64,000 bases of DNA, taken from NCBI GenBank assembly GCA_012656075.1, contig JAAKBF010000045.1, forward strand, positions 186,001 through 250,000, written 5' to 3'. Made by a program: the position numbers and the translations under genes. Below the pieces are notes generated by a model that did no database searches, was not told where the DNA came from, and saw only the letters and a program-made list of their open reading frames with translations. Positions 32,870-44,740 of this stretch are shown piece by piece. The stretch comes from Phytophthora hibernalis (taxonomy: Eukaryota; Oomycota; Peronosporomycetes; Peronosporales; Peronosporaceae). Position 1 is the first letter of the stretch. Each line of letters starts with the position of its first letter.

Positions 32870-34440
32870 AAGGCCAGTTGTCTTGTGTTGTTAATGGTAC
32901 CATGCCGTTAATCACTATTGCAGCACCAGATACAGATTTGGCATCAGAAACATCGCCAGCCCAGTCTGCGTAGCTGAAGGTTGTCACCTAAAGCTTGCTG
33001 CCGACACCTTGTCCGTACTTGTAGTATATACCGAAGTATGCCGTTCCGCGTAGACACCTAGCGAAGCACGCGATTAACTCCTTGCCCGTGATTTTGGCGC
33101 AGACGAGCAACGAAACATGCCACGTAGTTGACTGCTGCGGTATTATCTGGCCGGGTACAATTGAAATCCACTGTAGCGACCAAATCGCCTTTCTCATCAC
33201 CGTGGTCTGCTTCATGATTAAGTCGTCATTGAGCGTCTTTGTAGTGTCCAGCGGGGTGCGGACAGGCTTCCTCTTGGCCATGCCCATGACACGAAGCAGG
33301 TCGTTGATGGTGTATTCCTGGTGAAGTAAGATGCCTTCGTCATCGTGTCCGATCCCAAGGCACTTCTTGGCAACACGATAGCGAACTTCTTCCACCAACC
33401 AGTTGCTGTCGGCTTCAATTTCGTTGTCGTCGACATAGAAACCGAGAAGGGAAAGTTTTCCGTTTCGGGGGCGAAATTAGACGCATGTATCCATTTCGCT
33501 GCTTGCAAATCCCAGGGACAGCAATAATGAGTTGATCTCCTTGTTCCAAAGGAGGATGCCAATCTGCTTGAGACCGTATAGCGACTTAATCAGCAGCCAT
33601 GCAGTGTGATTTTTTCGCCGTACCCTCAGGCGGATTCATCAGTATTGAACGATCTAGTGCGGCCTTTCCATAGGCGTTTGGAACATCACCTTGGCGCAAA
33701 CAGCGTTTCCAAGCTGCTGCCAGCGCAACCACCAGCCGTAAGCGGATAATCGTGAGTACCGGATAATAAGTTTAGTCAAAAACCGATCCCGTACCGCTGG
33801 GTAAAACCTCGCGCCTCCAACCACGCTTTAAATACATGTATCTCGAGATCACCTCTGCTTGCTGAACTTGACGCGAAACACCCACTTGTATGAAAGCATC
33901 TGTGCTCCAGCAGGAGATCTCGCAACTCCACGTGTACCGTTCGCTTGGAGGTCGGCAAGCTTCTTTTCGATGGCTGCCTTCCATTCAGCTTACTCAGGAG
34001 TCTTGTTTGCGTCGGTAAAATTTGAGTGACCATCACTGACATATCCGTCGTGAGCAGCAGAGAGGCAGGTCCAGCTACATCTGCAATCAGAGCATGGGGA
34101 GAGAGTCGTTTGCAGTCTTCGCCTTCCAAAAACACGACAAATTGCAGAAGCGCTGATAGGATGACCAGCATACACATCTTCGCGACTCTCACTCGAAGTC
34201 GTGTCGCGATCTCGTTGCTTTCGCTAGTGGTTCCGACTTGAACGCAACACCATTCCAGTTTTAGGGGGACGATCAGACGGCTTCGGGCTCATTTGAGACC
34301 GGGTATTCCTTCTGGGTTGGCTCGGTTGTGGAGTTTTCGTTGCCCGCAGGTAAATCGGCGTCCGTGTCAGCTTGCGATCTCCGTGAAGCTGCTCCAGATT
34401 TTCAAGAGTTTCTGCCTCGGACAAATCTAGCTTATCCACA
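32870..34440 (-). mobile_element. Copia polyprotein remnant, minus strand: reverse transcriptase and RNase H
   Basis: Read in the minus direction: a proline- and serine-rich linker (34439-34224), then 'EKKLADLQANGTW' (near 33960) and 'KAWLEARGFTQRYGIGF' (near 33790) of the copia reverse transcriptase. A second RT block follows with 'FYVDDNEIEAD' and 'EGILLHQEYTINDLLR' (near 33430-33300). The RNase H start 'YADWAGDVSDAKSVSG' lies near 32960. Several stops and shifts. It abuts the plus-strand copia at about 32850, forming a head-to-head junction inside pol. Confidence 0.75.
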
Positions 34441-35200
34441 TTTTGAACGTCAGCTGTCCTCGGCGATTTTCTGGGTTGTTTTCACGTTATTTGATTCAGG
34501 CTGAATGCCGTTTTGTGTCAGCGTGAAACCCAGATAATCGACATGCTCTCGCAAAAGTGGACTTTCTTCGCGTTCAACGTGACGTCATACTGTCGGTCCG
34601 TTCGAAAACGATACACACGTGCTCCAAGTATTTCTTCTCTGAAAACAAAACGTCGTCCAAGTACACGATACCGAAAGGTAAAGACTCACAGTGCACAAGG
34701 TACGAGCCACTTTGACGGTGGCGTCCAGTTCTGGAATTCCCTCGACCAGCACGGTCGTCTCATCCTCGACCAGCGCGACGACATCAGTCTGAACAAGAGC
34801 TTGTCCTGTCGAATAGTAGCGCAGAGTCAAAATAAGTGCATCTCTTCGATACGAGTGGACCCGAGAAGGAACACTTCACCGGTGTCCTTGAGATTCATCT
34901 CGTTTCGTCCAAGCCGATCACGACACGGTATTCCTTCATAGTGTCGGTACCTAGTATGGCGTCGACATGCAGCCTATCGACCACCACAAACTGTCTTCAC
35001 TTTTCTTGTCGTCCTAATCGCAAGGGTAAATCGATCATACCTCGAATATTAAAATCATGACTCGATATACCCCCAGACGGCCAGGATACGGATGTTGTGG
35101 CTCCTCCGAACGACCTATGTGGCGTAACACAAGAGAGTCCACCAGACTCGAAGTCGCTCCCAGGCAATGACAGATATTGTGAGTTCATCACATCTACAGG
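34441..35200 (-). mobile_element. Ty3/gypsy fragment, minus strand: protease end and reverse transcriptase
   Basis: Minus-strand frames include 'MIDLPLRLGRQEK' (near 35030), a retroviral-type protease end, then 'GTDTMKEYRVVIGLDE'. Further on is the reverse-transcriptase core 'GIVYLDDVLF' (near 34670), followed by 'VDYLGFTLTQNGIQPE' (near 34520). The middle of RT is missing and the frames are broken. Confidence 0.65.
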
Positions 35201-36650
35201 TGGGGCAGCGACAATGACACGGAGATACGGTGGAGAATGGACCAGGGTTGCGGAATGTTTTTAAAAGTGGGAATAAACCATTTATTCACACCCCACCCCA
35301 AAATCTCCGTCGTGGGTTATATTGGGTAATTTAAAAGTTCCACCCAACCATCCTGCAGATGAAAACGAACGCAAAATTGTATGTTCAGCCAACAGCATTT
35401 GCATGGTGTTTTAAGCTTATTTCACGTAACCTAGTTGCTAGAGGATCATACAGGCTCTGTTCGAGGATCTAACCAGTAGACCTAGTTTCGATCCAGAATC
35501 ACCGCCAGAATCATCAAAAACATTAAAATTTAACCTCACTTTTACTTGACGTTTTACAAATCAATGTCGTATTTAGATAAATGTGAAATATTAATGGACG
35601 CGGGGTTAGTGATAAACATCCAAATCCCGGACCCACCAACAATTTTTAAAAGAACCACCCATGGCCGAGCAAAAATGGGGTTTACGCAACCCTGGAACAG
35701 ACGCGAAGAGAGCGCAAACCTGTCCATCGTAAATCATTTTACCTATCAGATCGTTTGTGGGTGGTTGTGAAAATCTTCGACGTATTTGCGGGTAGTTGTG
35801 ATAAAGATTCTGCGAGGCGCCATGGCTAGGAAGGAAATGCTGCGTGCCACACTACCTCAAAGCTCTTCTGGGTACATGACAACCACAGTGTTAGCATCCA
35901 TTTCTGTCCAGGAGAGCTTGATTTGGATGCTGTAGCAGGCGTTTGCTGGCAGGGAAGATAAGTTTACACGATAGTGGCTTTGAACCTCCGAAGTCACATG
36001 GCACGACCGATTGCCATGGCACGACGCCGTGCCATTCCATGGCAGCGCAAACCTATTCATCGTCATGTCTACACCAATAAAATTTGAGGTGGCCCGCCAT
36101 GGCAGGCGTGGCTCGCGGTTAGAACCCGGCCTTAGTAGATAGTTCAAATCACTAATATTTCTATATACTGAGTACTGTGTTAAATTGTAGTACTATATAA
36201 ATGTCGCTGTAGTTCTACTTTCAAAGTACTGCCAGGGCTACTCCGACGTTGGCGAGAAAAACAAATCGTGTGAGGGTTTCGCCGCCAGAAAACGAAAATC
36301 ACAACGGCATGGATGTGAACACGTTCTATGTCAGTTCTATGAATCGTTTTGAAGGTATTCTCCGTGAGCACCTACTGGGTTAATCTACACAACATCTACA
36401 CGAGTTTGCCTTGGATGATAATGTTTCATAGTCGCAGTACTAGTTTGCCCGTTCTCGGCCACGTTGCGGTGGTTAACAACCTATACTTCTGTACGTCTCA
36501 AGATACCGGAACTCGCTTTTTACAGAAGTAATACTAATATCCTTGTTCGCTTGTCTTCTTCAGTTCTCACGATGATTAATCCAGCGGACCTGTTTCTAAT
36601 TGCATTAGAAATACGATCTGTTTACCTAAACTACAACACTAACATGGGTT
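35201..36650. other. No recognisable gene
   Basis: AT-rich with short frames only. Near 36000-36050 the motif CATGGCACGACG / GCCATGGCACGA recurs as small inverted copies. Nothing more can be supported. Confidence 0.4.
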
Positions 36651-36653
36651 AAT

Positions 36654-38490
36654 TTGAGAAGCGTCTTGCACGGCATTCTGTCTTCCTTTGACAAATTTCA
36701 ATTCATGCAGGATCCCATGAGTATTTCAACAAGTATCATGCTTGTCTGGAACGAATTCACGGCGGAAGGCAAGTTGGTAGTGGAGGTCTGCAACGCCTCG
36801 ACGGACGATGTTATCATCAAGAAACGCACTATTCTGGCTGCTGCTACGGTCGTGCCGAATTATGCGTTCTTGGACTCGGACTCTAGCAACAGTGACAGCG
36901 ACGAGTCGTACATGGAACAGTTCAGCCCGACCAACTCAGCGTCGGTAAACTCCGTGATTTGCACCTCTGATTGTGCCAATCGTACGTCGAATGACCCCAT
37001 GCCTGAACTCGAAAAAGTCATGAAGGAAGAGTTGGACGTTGATTTTACCGACTGGAAGCTGAGCGAAGAGCAGCGAGGATTGTTCTGAGGTTTGCTGAAC
37101 TCTTTCAAGGACTTCTTTGTAGAGATGGCGTTGACGCCTGGGAGAACGGACCTGTTGCAATTCTCGATTGACACTGGGACACAAACGCCCATCAAGCAGA
37201 GGTCATACCGGGTTTCAAAGGCGGAAGGTGACGTGATGGAAGCGGAACTACAACATAATTTGGAGCTTGGAATCAGCCCTGTTTAAATGATACGAAAACC
37301 CGACGGTGAAATCCGCTTCTGTATCGACTAACGTCGACTGGATGCAGAAACTGTGCAGGGCTGTTATCCTATGTCTCTCATTGACGACATCCTGGACATT
37401 CTCGGAAACGCTAAACTCATCTCGATCATGGACAATGCTCCGGGCTATTGGAATGTGCCCATGGCGAGAAACAGTGTGAAAAAAGATTCACACGTAAGTA
37501 CGGGTTTTATGAGTGGCTGGTTAAGCCATTGATGTTTGCAACGCAGTACCAGCATTTGAAGGACTCATGGAAAATTTACTGCTAGACTTGAAGATGAGAA
37601 CGAGCCTAGTTTACCTTGACGACTGTGTCGATTTCAGCACTGACTTTGCGACGCATCTGGTGCTGTTGAAGCAAGTACTTGAACGCTTCCGTGATGCCGG
37701 TCTCAAGATAAAACTCAAGAAGTGCAAGTGGGGCCGTGACCACGTTGAATTTTTGGGCCACATTGTCACACCTTCGGGAATCTTGCCGAACCTGGAGAAG
37801 GTGAAGGCGGTTATGAACGTGCGGAGACCTCACGATCTGCACACTGTGAGGGCGTTCCTGGGTCTCACCAGCTACTTCCGCCGGCACATACCAGGCTACG
37901 CTGCTATCTCTGCTCCGATTGAGCGCTTGAAGCTGAAAGGTGTAGTGTTCTCGTGGGACGCTGACTGTGAGGCCGCGTTCAGCCAATTGCAGAGGATGCT
38001 TGTGGAGCCTGGTCATCTTGGTGTACCCAAACGTTTCAAAGCGGTTCAAACTATATGTCGACTCCTTTAAGTCGGCCGATAGAGCTTGTCTAATGCAGAC
38101 TGTGGACAAATGAGAGTGCGTGGTGGCTTACGCCAGCAAGTTGTCGGTGGGATCAGAGAAAAACTGGATAAACAATTGAGTGTTGGGGTATCGTCTCGGT
38201 CACGCGCAAGTTTAGGTGCTATCTAGACCGGCGCGAATTTAATCTGTACACTGATTACAAATCTTTGACTTGGGTGTTCAGCGAGAGCAATCGGACCAGT
38301 AACGCCAAATTGGCTCGACGGGCAATAAACTTTCGCAACTACGCTTCAACGTGTTCCACAAAATCGGGGACCAGCATGGGCCATGTCGACGGGCTATCGC
38401 GTTTGCACTCTGCTACGATTAGCGCGGTGACGATGCGTGACTTATTGAACGACTTGGACGCTGACGAACAAAGTGTTATCCAAGTCTGAG
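36654..38490 (+). mobile_element. Ty3/gypsy pol remnant: protease end, reverse transcriptase, RNase H
   Basis: Plus strand. A linker frame (36654-37088) ends in a stop, then 'RKPDGEIRFCID' (near 37295) and 'LISIMDNAPGYWNVPMARN' lead to the catalytic 'VYLDDCVDF' (YLDD at 37612-37623). 'FLGHIVTPSGILP', 'VRAFLGLTSYFRRHIPGYA' and 'FSWDADCEAAFSQLQ' follow. The RNase H part shows 'REFNLYTDYKSLTWVF' (near 38230-38275) and 'GHVDGLSRL'. At least four stops or shifts. No integrase or LTR is attached. Confidence 0.8.
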
Positions 38491-38611
38491 AGAGCGCTAC
38501 TCTCGTTGAAGATCAGTCCGACGGTGGAAGAGGAGGTAATCTGCAGACGTCTGCCTACGAAGGAATTGGGCCTGTCCACGGTCAGGGTTCTGGCACAGTC
38601 GGGGAGCACGG

Positions 38612-39720
38612 TTAGCTACCTGAAAACGTGACCGCTGCTCGCTTACCTAACTCCACATCCACCATGGAGGAACCGGACCAGTCCGAACGAGAAGCCGAGG
38701 GTCTGACGGTTGTGCTCCCTGTGGACCGTTCAACACTTGGCGGCTTCTGACCAAGACACGGACAGTCATACATATAGTGGTCTAGGTCTTCACAATGGAA
38801 GCAACACCCTCGCGCTCCTTGACTTCCACGGCAACGTCCAAATCCTCGACCTCCTTCACCATGTTCATCGATCTCTCGTCCTCGTCCTCGCCCGTAGCCA
38901 CACCCACATCCACAGTCACGACCACGCCCTCGACCAAAACTCTGGCCACGCTCATAGCCAATGTAGGCGTTTTCATTTTCGTTTTCCTCCTTCTTCTTCA
39001 CTGCATTTTTAGAAGATAGCCGGCTTTGGCGTCTGTCATACGCCACCTCCAACGCATGCTCCACTGCTCATCGTTGGGCGGGGCACTCGGGTCGTGCGAA
39101 GTGTCGCTCGCCAGGAACGTCTCCACACGTTCTTCTACTCGATCGGCAAGGTACCAATTAACAAGCAGGCTTCATGTTCTCATTAACGGGGTTTCCAAGC
39201 AGCGCGATGCGCTTCACAGGTTGACAAACCTCGCCCAAATGCTCAGCAACATTACCGTCCGGTGACAGCAGAAGATTTCTCAACTTAGTCATCTCGTCAT
39301 CGTACTTGAAGACCGTCTTCCCCACAAACCTTCCCGGTCGCTACAATATGCAAAACGGGGTACTCCCATGCTTCACAGTCATTATGATTTTATCCGTCAT
39401 GCAGTCGAACATGATCTCCTTCGCTCGCGTGATCTTCTTTATCTCCTCCTTCTTCGCGTCTTCCTTCGACTCCTCTAACTCCGCCACCTTATATACGTCC
39501 TTCTCGCAATACCCACACAAATCATTTCGGCGTAGCTTCGGCCTCACCCTCTCAATCCAGACTTCAAAATTCTTGCCATCGAATGGATGACGTAACGCCT
39601 TCTCTTCCTTTGTCATCTTCTGTCGTCTTCTTAACTTGTGTCCTGGGAGGAACCGTGGCACGGCAATGGTATCTTCAATTGAGTCGTGACATCCGAACGT
39701 CGTGAAACGAGCTGACCTCT
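38612..39720 (-). mobile_element. Copia gag remnant, minus strand, with zinc knuckle
   Basis: Minus strand. Gag core 'RHPFDGKNFEVWIERVRPKL' (near 39590) and 'KEIMFDCMTDKIIMTVKH' (near 39420), then a glycine/arginine-rich stretch ('GRGRGRD', near 38930) and a CCHC zinc knuckle 'CFHCEDLDHYMYDC' (near 38780). The frame changes between the two halves (about 39340-39070). Confidence 0.75.
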
Positions 39721-39779
39721 CAATTTCAATACCAGTACTGTGATAAGGGAGTCTCCGTCGCACGAAAGTATTATCATGC

Positions 39780-40690
39780 CACGAAGCGATCGGATGAAAA
39801 ACCCTAGAGTACTTGCACCGATTGAACGTTGCAGGGATCCGGGTCAAGCTGAAAGGCAAGGATGGCACGGCTACAGATCGTCGAGAACACGTCGAACACT
39901 TCATCGACACTCTGGTTTCCAACGAACAAGCGTTGGCCGATCGGCTCATCATGTTGATGATCTAGGATGCGGAAGCACCTGAACGGATGCTCGTCAAAGA
40001 AGCCGTGACCGACAAGGGAAGGTTGTTTATAACCATCGAAATTCCGACCGAAGAATCATCCCCTACGCCCGCCAATGCTGTCAACTGACTGAGGGTCCAG
40101 GGAGATGATGCAGTCGATGAATACCCGATGATCACGCAAATCGACGATGAGCGTCAAGATAAACCGGCGAAAGTCGCAATCGTAGCACCTACGAGTAATA
40201 ACGAGGAGTGCTAGACGGAACCCCGTCCGAAGTCCCCCTGCACGCACTGTGGGCGAACGTTGCACAAAAGCGACGACTGCTCGACGATCATGACGTGCAG
40301 CCATTGCAACGGGCGGCACCCATCGGACCATGTGGCGAGATGCATGAGGTGGGGGCGTGCCGTTTTGAAGAGTTCTTCAACGCGATGCGACAGTGGTATG
40401 TGCCACAGCGCCACGCCGGAATGCTATTGCCCGATGCGGAAAAGATGTTAAACGAGATCGCTCGCTGGGTTTGAATATAGTACGAGACGAGCGATCAGTG
40501 AACATCTATGCATATGTCGGTACGACGTCGAGGACAACAGTTAGTGGAAACACGGCAATAGTCCAAGATAATATACCGGGTGCATATACGTCGAATGTGA
40601 TGAGTGTCAAGCTCCCTAATACTGATGAGTTCAGCAGAGCGGCGGTCGTCGCGCTCAAAACGCAGAGTAGGAAGCAGCACTAAACCACTA
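39780..40690 (+). mobile_element. Ty3/gypsy gag remnant with two zinc knuckles and protease start
   Basis: Plus strand. 'VAGIRVKLKGKDGTATDRRE' (near 39830) and 'HFIDTLVSNEQALADRLIML' are gag-like. After several stops, 'PCTHCGRTLHKSDDC' and 'CSHCNGRHPSDHVARC' (40240-40330) form two knuckles. A protease-like frame ('NIPGAYTSNVMSVKLPN', near 40580) ends at 40681-40683. Similar in style to the pol remnant at 36654-38490, but placed downstream of it, so the two are separate copies or rearranged. Confidence 0.65.
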
Positions 40691-41249
40691 CTGGGCGGAA
40701 AAAGCCACATCTGGGGCACGTTATTTATTCTCAACTGAATGCAAATTCTCAACTGAACCTCCGCTCTAGTCCTTCTAGAATCAACGTTTTGTTTCACGCC
40801 TACTCCTACTTCAAGTGCCATAGTAACGATCAGTACCAGTTCGCAACATGATTCAAGCAAACTCGGAATGAGCTGAACCCATATTCCATACCGCATATTC
40901 TTGTTGTCCCTTGCGGCTATGACGGCCTCGTCGCAGTGTAGTTCCATCTGCCCCATCAATGTAGGCATCATGCATCGCATGCTAACTTGCGCTACACGCT
41001 CCAAGAATTTCATTTGACGCTCACCTAGCGTGGAGGATGACAGCCGATGATAGGAGCAGCACGGTCGCTATCGCTTCTGCCGTGAATGTGCTGTTCTCGT
41101 TCAGATAGCCCTTCAGCAGCGGCAATGCCACTGCTTTGACCTTGGTCGACTTAGCACGCTCTCGTCCTCGCTTCAGATCGACGCTACGATCCAGTCGGGG
41201 CCGTTAGTTTGGTAGAGCCATTCCGGCCTTGCTTGTTTTTTAGTGTTTG
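40691..41249 (-). other. Unassigned minus-strand frame
   Basis: An ATG at 41013 opens 172 codons to 40495 with helical, hydrophobic composition. Sequence just upstream in another frame ('KGYLNENSTFTAEAIATVLL') reads as its continuation. No family recognised. Confidence 0.3.
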
Positions 41250-41650
41250 TGTAACGGAGTTACATGGAGGTTACGGTGTACCCACCTTCCTCTCCCTACA
41301 GCAGTACTCAGTACTGGGTAGTTGCTTAGATATCTGTAGATAGATTCACAACCACTGGTTGTATAGCTTGGCTTCACTATGCTAGATCGTGAGCCTTTTA
41401 CATTTGCACCGTAGACGGCTTGGCCGGAGATAAGAACAAGAATGCAGTTTACGTTTAGCAACGAAGAGGTCATACGTCTTGGGTTCAGGCTTCATCGACT
41501 CTTGAAGTCTAGAGATCGGATATCTCACGGGACTGACTTGTTGTCGGATAGAACTAGGTTCTCAACCGTAACACTAACAGACTCGCTGAGGCTACGTCTT
41601 CCTGTGACGCTAAAGGCTACGGCAGCCCCTCTGCTCTTGGTGGAAACTAC
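41250..41650 (+). repeat. Solo LTR of a Ty3/gypsy element
   Basis: Starts TGTAACGGAGTTACATGGAG and is homologous over about 370 bp to the minus strand of 43541-43923 (shared CACCTTCCTCTCCCTACAGC and many further blocks). No coding part of this family is attached in the matching orientation, so it looks like a solo or truncated LTR. Confidence 0.75.
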
Positions 41651-42355
41651 ACACGAAATATATTTTTCACCATTGTCCGCGTTTGCTTGCCATTTAGTAC
41701 GAGTTTGGGCCAGTAAAGGTGTAGATAGCTGTATCGGATTGCGACTAATGAATGTTGAGGTGGCGGTGCGGACACGTGTCATTATTTATTAGGGCGGATG
41801 CAGCATTATTTATGAGGTGCTGTTATTGTGGGTTCTACTCAAAACTGCATTGGGCGATTGGCCGGCGGTGAAACTGCCATGCAATGGCCAGTGCCCCAAA
41901 TTCGACTGCCGAATTCACACTAAGTCCGATTCGTACTTACTGTGACACATGTGCTGCTATGGGCGACTTGAAATTTGTAAGTGGCGATTAAGCGAACCGC
42001 CCACAGCTCTAATAAAAAAGGACGGCCTTTCTGCCCAGGTTTCCCAGATCACAAGTTAGAATCAGATACAGATATCGTCCAGGGAGTCGTCCATGTTTAA
42101 TCCAGGTTTCTTCTCAAACCATAAAAGAGACTGAACAAGATATTTGGTAATATTATTGCCAGTCCGATTACTACACATGTATTGCATCGATAAATACCTG
42201 GAATAGTCATATGCGCGCAACTCGAGCAAAAGTTGAAGTGATGCCGCGCAAACTTTGTCGGCATCCAAAACCACATCAGTTCCACACACATATGATCAGG
42301 TGTTATCCATGTATTTAACCAGCAACATGTTAGCTGGACGCACACAACAACTCGC

Positions 42356-42689
42356 TCAGCGACGCTTCATCTTCCAGATCACGTGTAGCATCGCCCAGCG
42401 CATCTTGGTAATTCCAGACGGGGATATGTCGTCTGTCGCGCCACCCCGGACACGCATTTCCAGAAAAATAGGCACACAACACCCCGCACCTGTCTCCGTC
42501 ATTCTGGATCGGCTCCTCGCATTAGACTCGGAACATGTGTCATCCTGCTGGGCCAGCGCGATGACTTCACTTGCCAGGCTCTTGAGACGCTCCCGGTGCT
42601 TTTGTGAGATCATGCTGTCGTACAGTAGCACCTGCTTCAGTGTCCGATCGATCACCAAGCAACTCCAGTCGACTCCGTCAAAATTGACC
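42356..42689 (-). pseudogene. Ulp1-like (C48) protease domain, C-terminal half, belonging to the Mutator-like element
   Basis: Minus strand. 'VNFDGVDWSCLVIDRTLK' is the beta-strand block that normally contains the catalytic His (HW); here it reads DW. 'QVLLYDSMISQK' follows. The Cys block (around 42480-42440) is split by frame changes but reads D-R-C-G then 'VVCLFFWK', the usual CGVFVC pattern. The end is 'SPSGITKMRWAMLHVIW'. Its first codons join in frame to the Ulp1 N-terminal part that ends at 48473, 5.8 kb away. Downstream (41651-42355) nothing is recognised. Confidence 0.75.
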
Positions 42690-42690
42690 G

Positions 42691-43424
42691 TTCGGCTTCC
42701 TCATCTTCAGCATAGCTGAAATCAATCGGCTCGGGGTCATTCGGCAGGGCCGTAGATGGCGCGCCCCATCCGAAGCGGGTCGACTTGAAATTGAATTCAG
42801 CGTTCAACGCCACGTTCACAGCCTCTTCGAAAGAGTTAGTGTGAACACGGAAGACTTCCGTTCTGGCCACGCCAGTTCGAAGACCCTCCATAAAGGCTGT
42901 CACAGTGACCGCCTCTGGTAGAGGATCGGAAGCCATTCCGGCGATTAGAGCTCGCAACTCCTGGACGAAGATCACCAACTCCTTCTTGCCCTGTCGGGTC
43001 GAAAGAAAGCGTGACCGCACGTGGTACGCCTGATGAGGCAGCGATAAAACTCGCGACAGCTAAAGCTTGAGTTGTTCCCACGTAGGGAACGCCGCATCGA
43101 GGATGATCCGCACGTAAGTTCCCATTCTCGCACACGACCGCTCAGCTTAGAAATTACCAGCGCCACTCGCTGTTACTCCGTTTGCAGCATGGCAGATGCC
43201 ATGGCCATGGCGACCTCACGGATCCAAAACAGGAGGCTTTCGCCCTCATTACCTTTAAAAGTCTTGACACTTACCGGAAGTGGTTTAGGTCGGGAAGACC
43301 CGTCCAACGTCGGTCTGGACGCCGGAGGCGCCGCTGACGCGGTTATTCTTTGTTGGAGGTGGTCCAACAAAGCATTTTCGTAACTTGAGAATGCGTCTAG
43401 ACGCATCCGGACCTTGCGAAGCAA
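42691..43424 (-). pseudogene. Gypsy gag, N-terminal part
   Basis: Minus-strand frames give 'TFKGNEGESLLFWIREVAMA' (near 43260), 'RALVISKLSGRVREWEL' and 'MRSRFLSTRQGKKELVIFVQEL', then 'FEEAVNVALNAEFNFKS' and the pre-knuckle 'PIDFSYAEDEEAE', where it stops abruptly at the insertion junction. It is shifted twice. The zinc knuckle it should lead to is at 48420-48380. Confidence 0.75.
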
Positions 43425-43540
43425 GATGCGACACGCCCTCAGGGCCCAACAAGGACATTAACTTTTAAGCCCGTCGTGTTGGTTTGGGGGTAAGTTAGCA
43501 AACTGGTCCATCCTCACAGAGGGTCTGTCTTGCAGACTCA

Positions 43541-43923
43541 GGTGTATAGTTGTCTACAAGTGCTACCAAGTGCAGCGGGGGAGCCATAGCCTTTAGCTTC
43601 AGAGGAAGACGTGGACTCGGCGAGTCTGTTAGTGTTACGGTTGAGAACCTTGTTCTATCCGACAACAAGTCAGTCCCGTGAGATATCCGATCTCTAGACC
43701 TCAAGAGTCGATGAAGCCTTAACCCAAGACGTATGACCTCTTCGTTGCTAAACGTAAACTGTATTCTTGTTCTTATCTCCGGCCAAGCCGTCTACGGTGC
43801 AAATGTAAAAGGCTCACGATCTAGCATAGTGAAGCCAAGCTATACAATCAGTGGTTGTGAAGCTATCTACAGATATCTAAGCAACTACCCAGTACTGAGT
43901 ACTGCTGTAGGGAGAGGAAGGTG
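43541..43923 (-). repeat. LTR of the permuted gypsy element
   Basis: Homologous in inverse orientation to 41250-41650. It lacks about 35 bp at its outer (U3) end. It sits between the integrase side (above 43930) and the gag start (43424) on the minus strand, as the single LTR of a circle would. Confidence 0.75.
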
Positions 43924-43929
43924 ACGGGT

Positions 43930-44740
43930 CCGACACGCAATTTCCTCATGAAGAGTAGGCGGAGGTCGGCGGTCCTCGGCGCATCGCCAATCCTGAACGG
44001 CACCGAGTGCCTAGTTCAAATCCATTTCCCGAACGGTCGACGGTCGTGTGGGCCCTGCGCGCAGCGACGCGCCTGCCGCAGATAGAAGAGGAAGTGGCCA
44101 TGGAGTCCAACGTTCTGACCATCGACCTGGATGAAACTTAGAGCCAGCAGCTCGCGGTGCAGGAGAGTGTAGCACGCTCGCAGCGTCCTGTGGCTCGGCC
44201 ACTGCTTAATCCGAACCGCCGTGATTATGGCTTCGAGGCTTGCGATCCGAGCGATGTTGCGATCCAGGCTGATGGGCAGCTCTCGGGGATACGTCTGTGG
44301 ACCCGCGCCGCATACGGCAGCAGAGTATGCTGCTCGCGCGTCTGTCCATGAGAAGTTGCTCACACGACGCCACGTGAGTACCGTGAACATCTGCTGTGAA
44401 GCGCATGTAATCTGTCTGTCACACAAATGGATGGGGACCTACCCGGTCGTCTTGCATATGGGTAAGATCACTAGAGAGGATGAAGCTCAATTTGAGTCTT
44501 GTGTGGAAGGAGCACGCCGGCTCCCTTCCGTTGCTGCTCTCCGAGCTAGTTTTCGTGAGGCAGATGTCCGATTGCAACGTCGGCTGCGCTTCGACATTGT
44601 AAAGTTGAAGGCGAAACGCCAGTTGCCTGCGGCTTACCGCCGTGTTCAAGGGATCATCCTTAACGCTCAATCGAGCGCTGCGGTTCCTCAATGTAGTGAG
44701 TCATCGGCTGCAGCAACTCAGAGTCAAAGCTTGAGGTCAG
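43930..44740 (+). other. Unassigned segment between integrase and LTR; 175-codon plus-strand ORF
   Basis: An ATG at 44227 opens a plus-strand frame to 44754, antisense to the element. The predicted product is basic and helical ('AALRASFREADVRLQRRLRF'). I recognise no family. It could be the 3' untranslated part of the element or a captured piece of another sequence. Confidence 0.35.

Noticed and set aside
38860..39012. Serine/threonine-rich plus-strand frames
   Set aside because: They are the complement of the glycine/arginine-rich copia gag segment on the minus strand.
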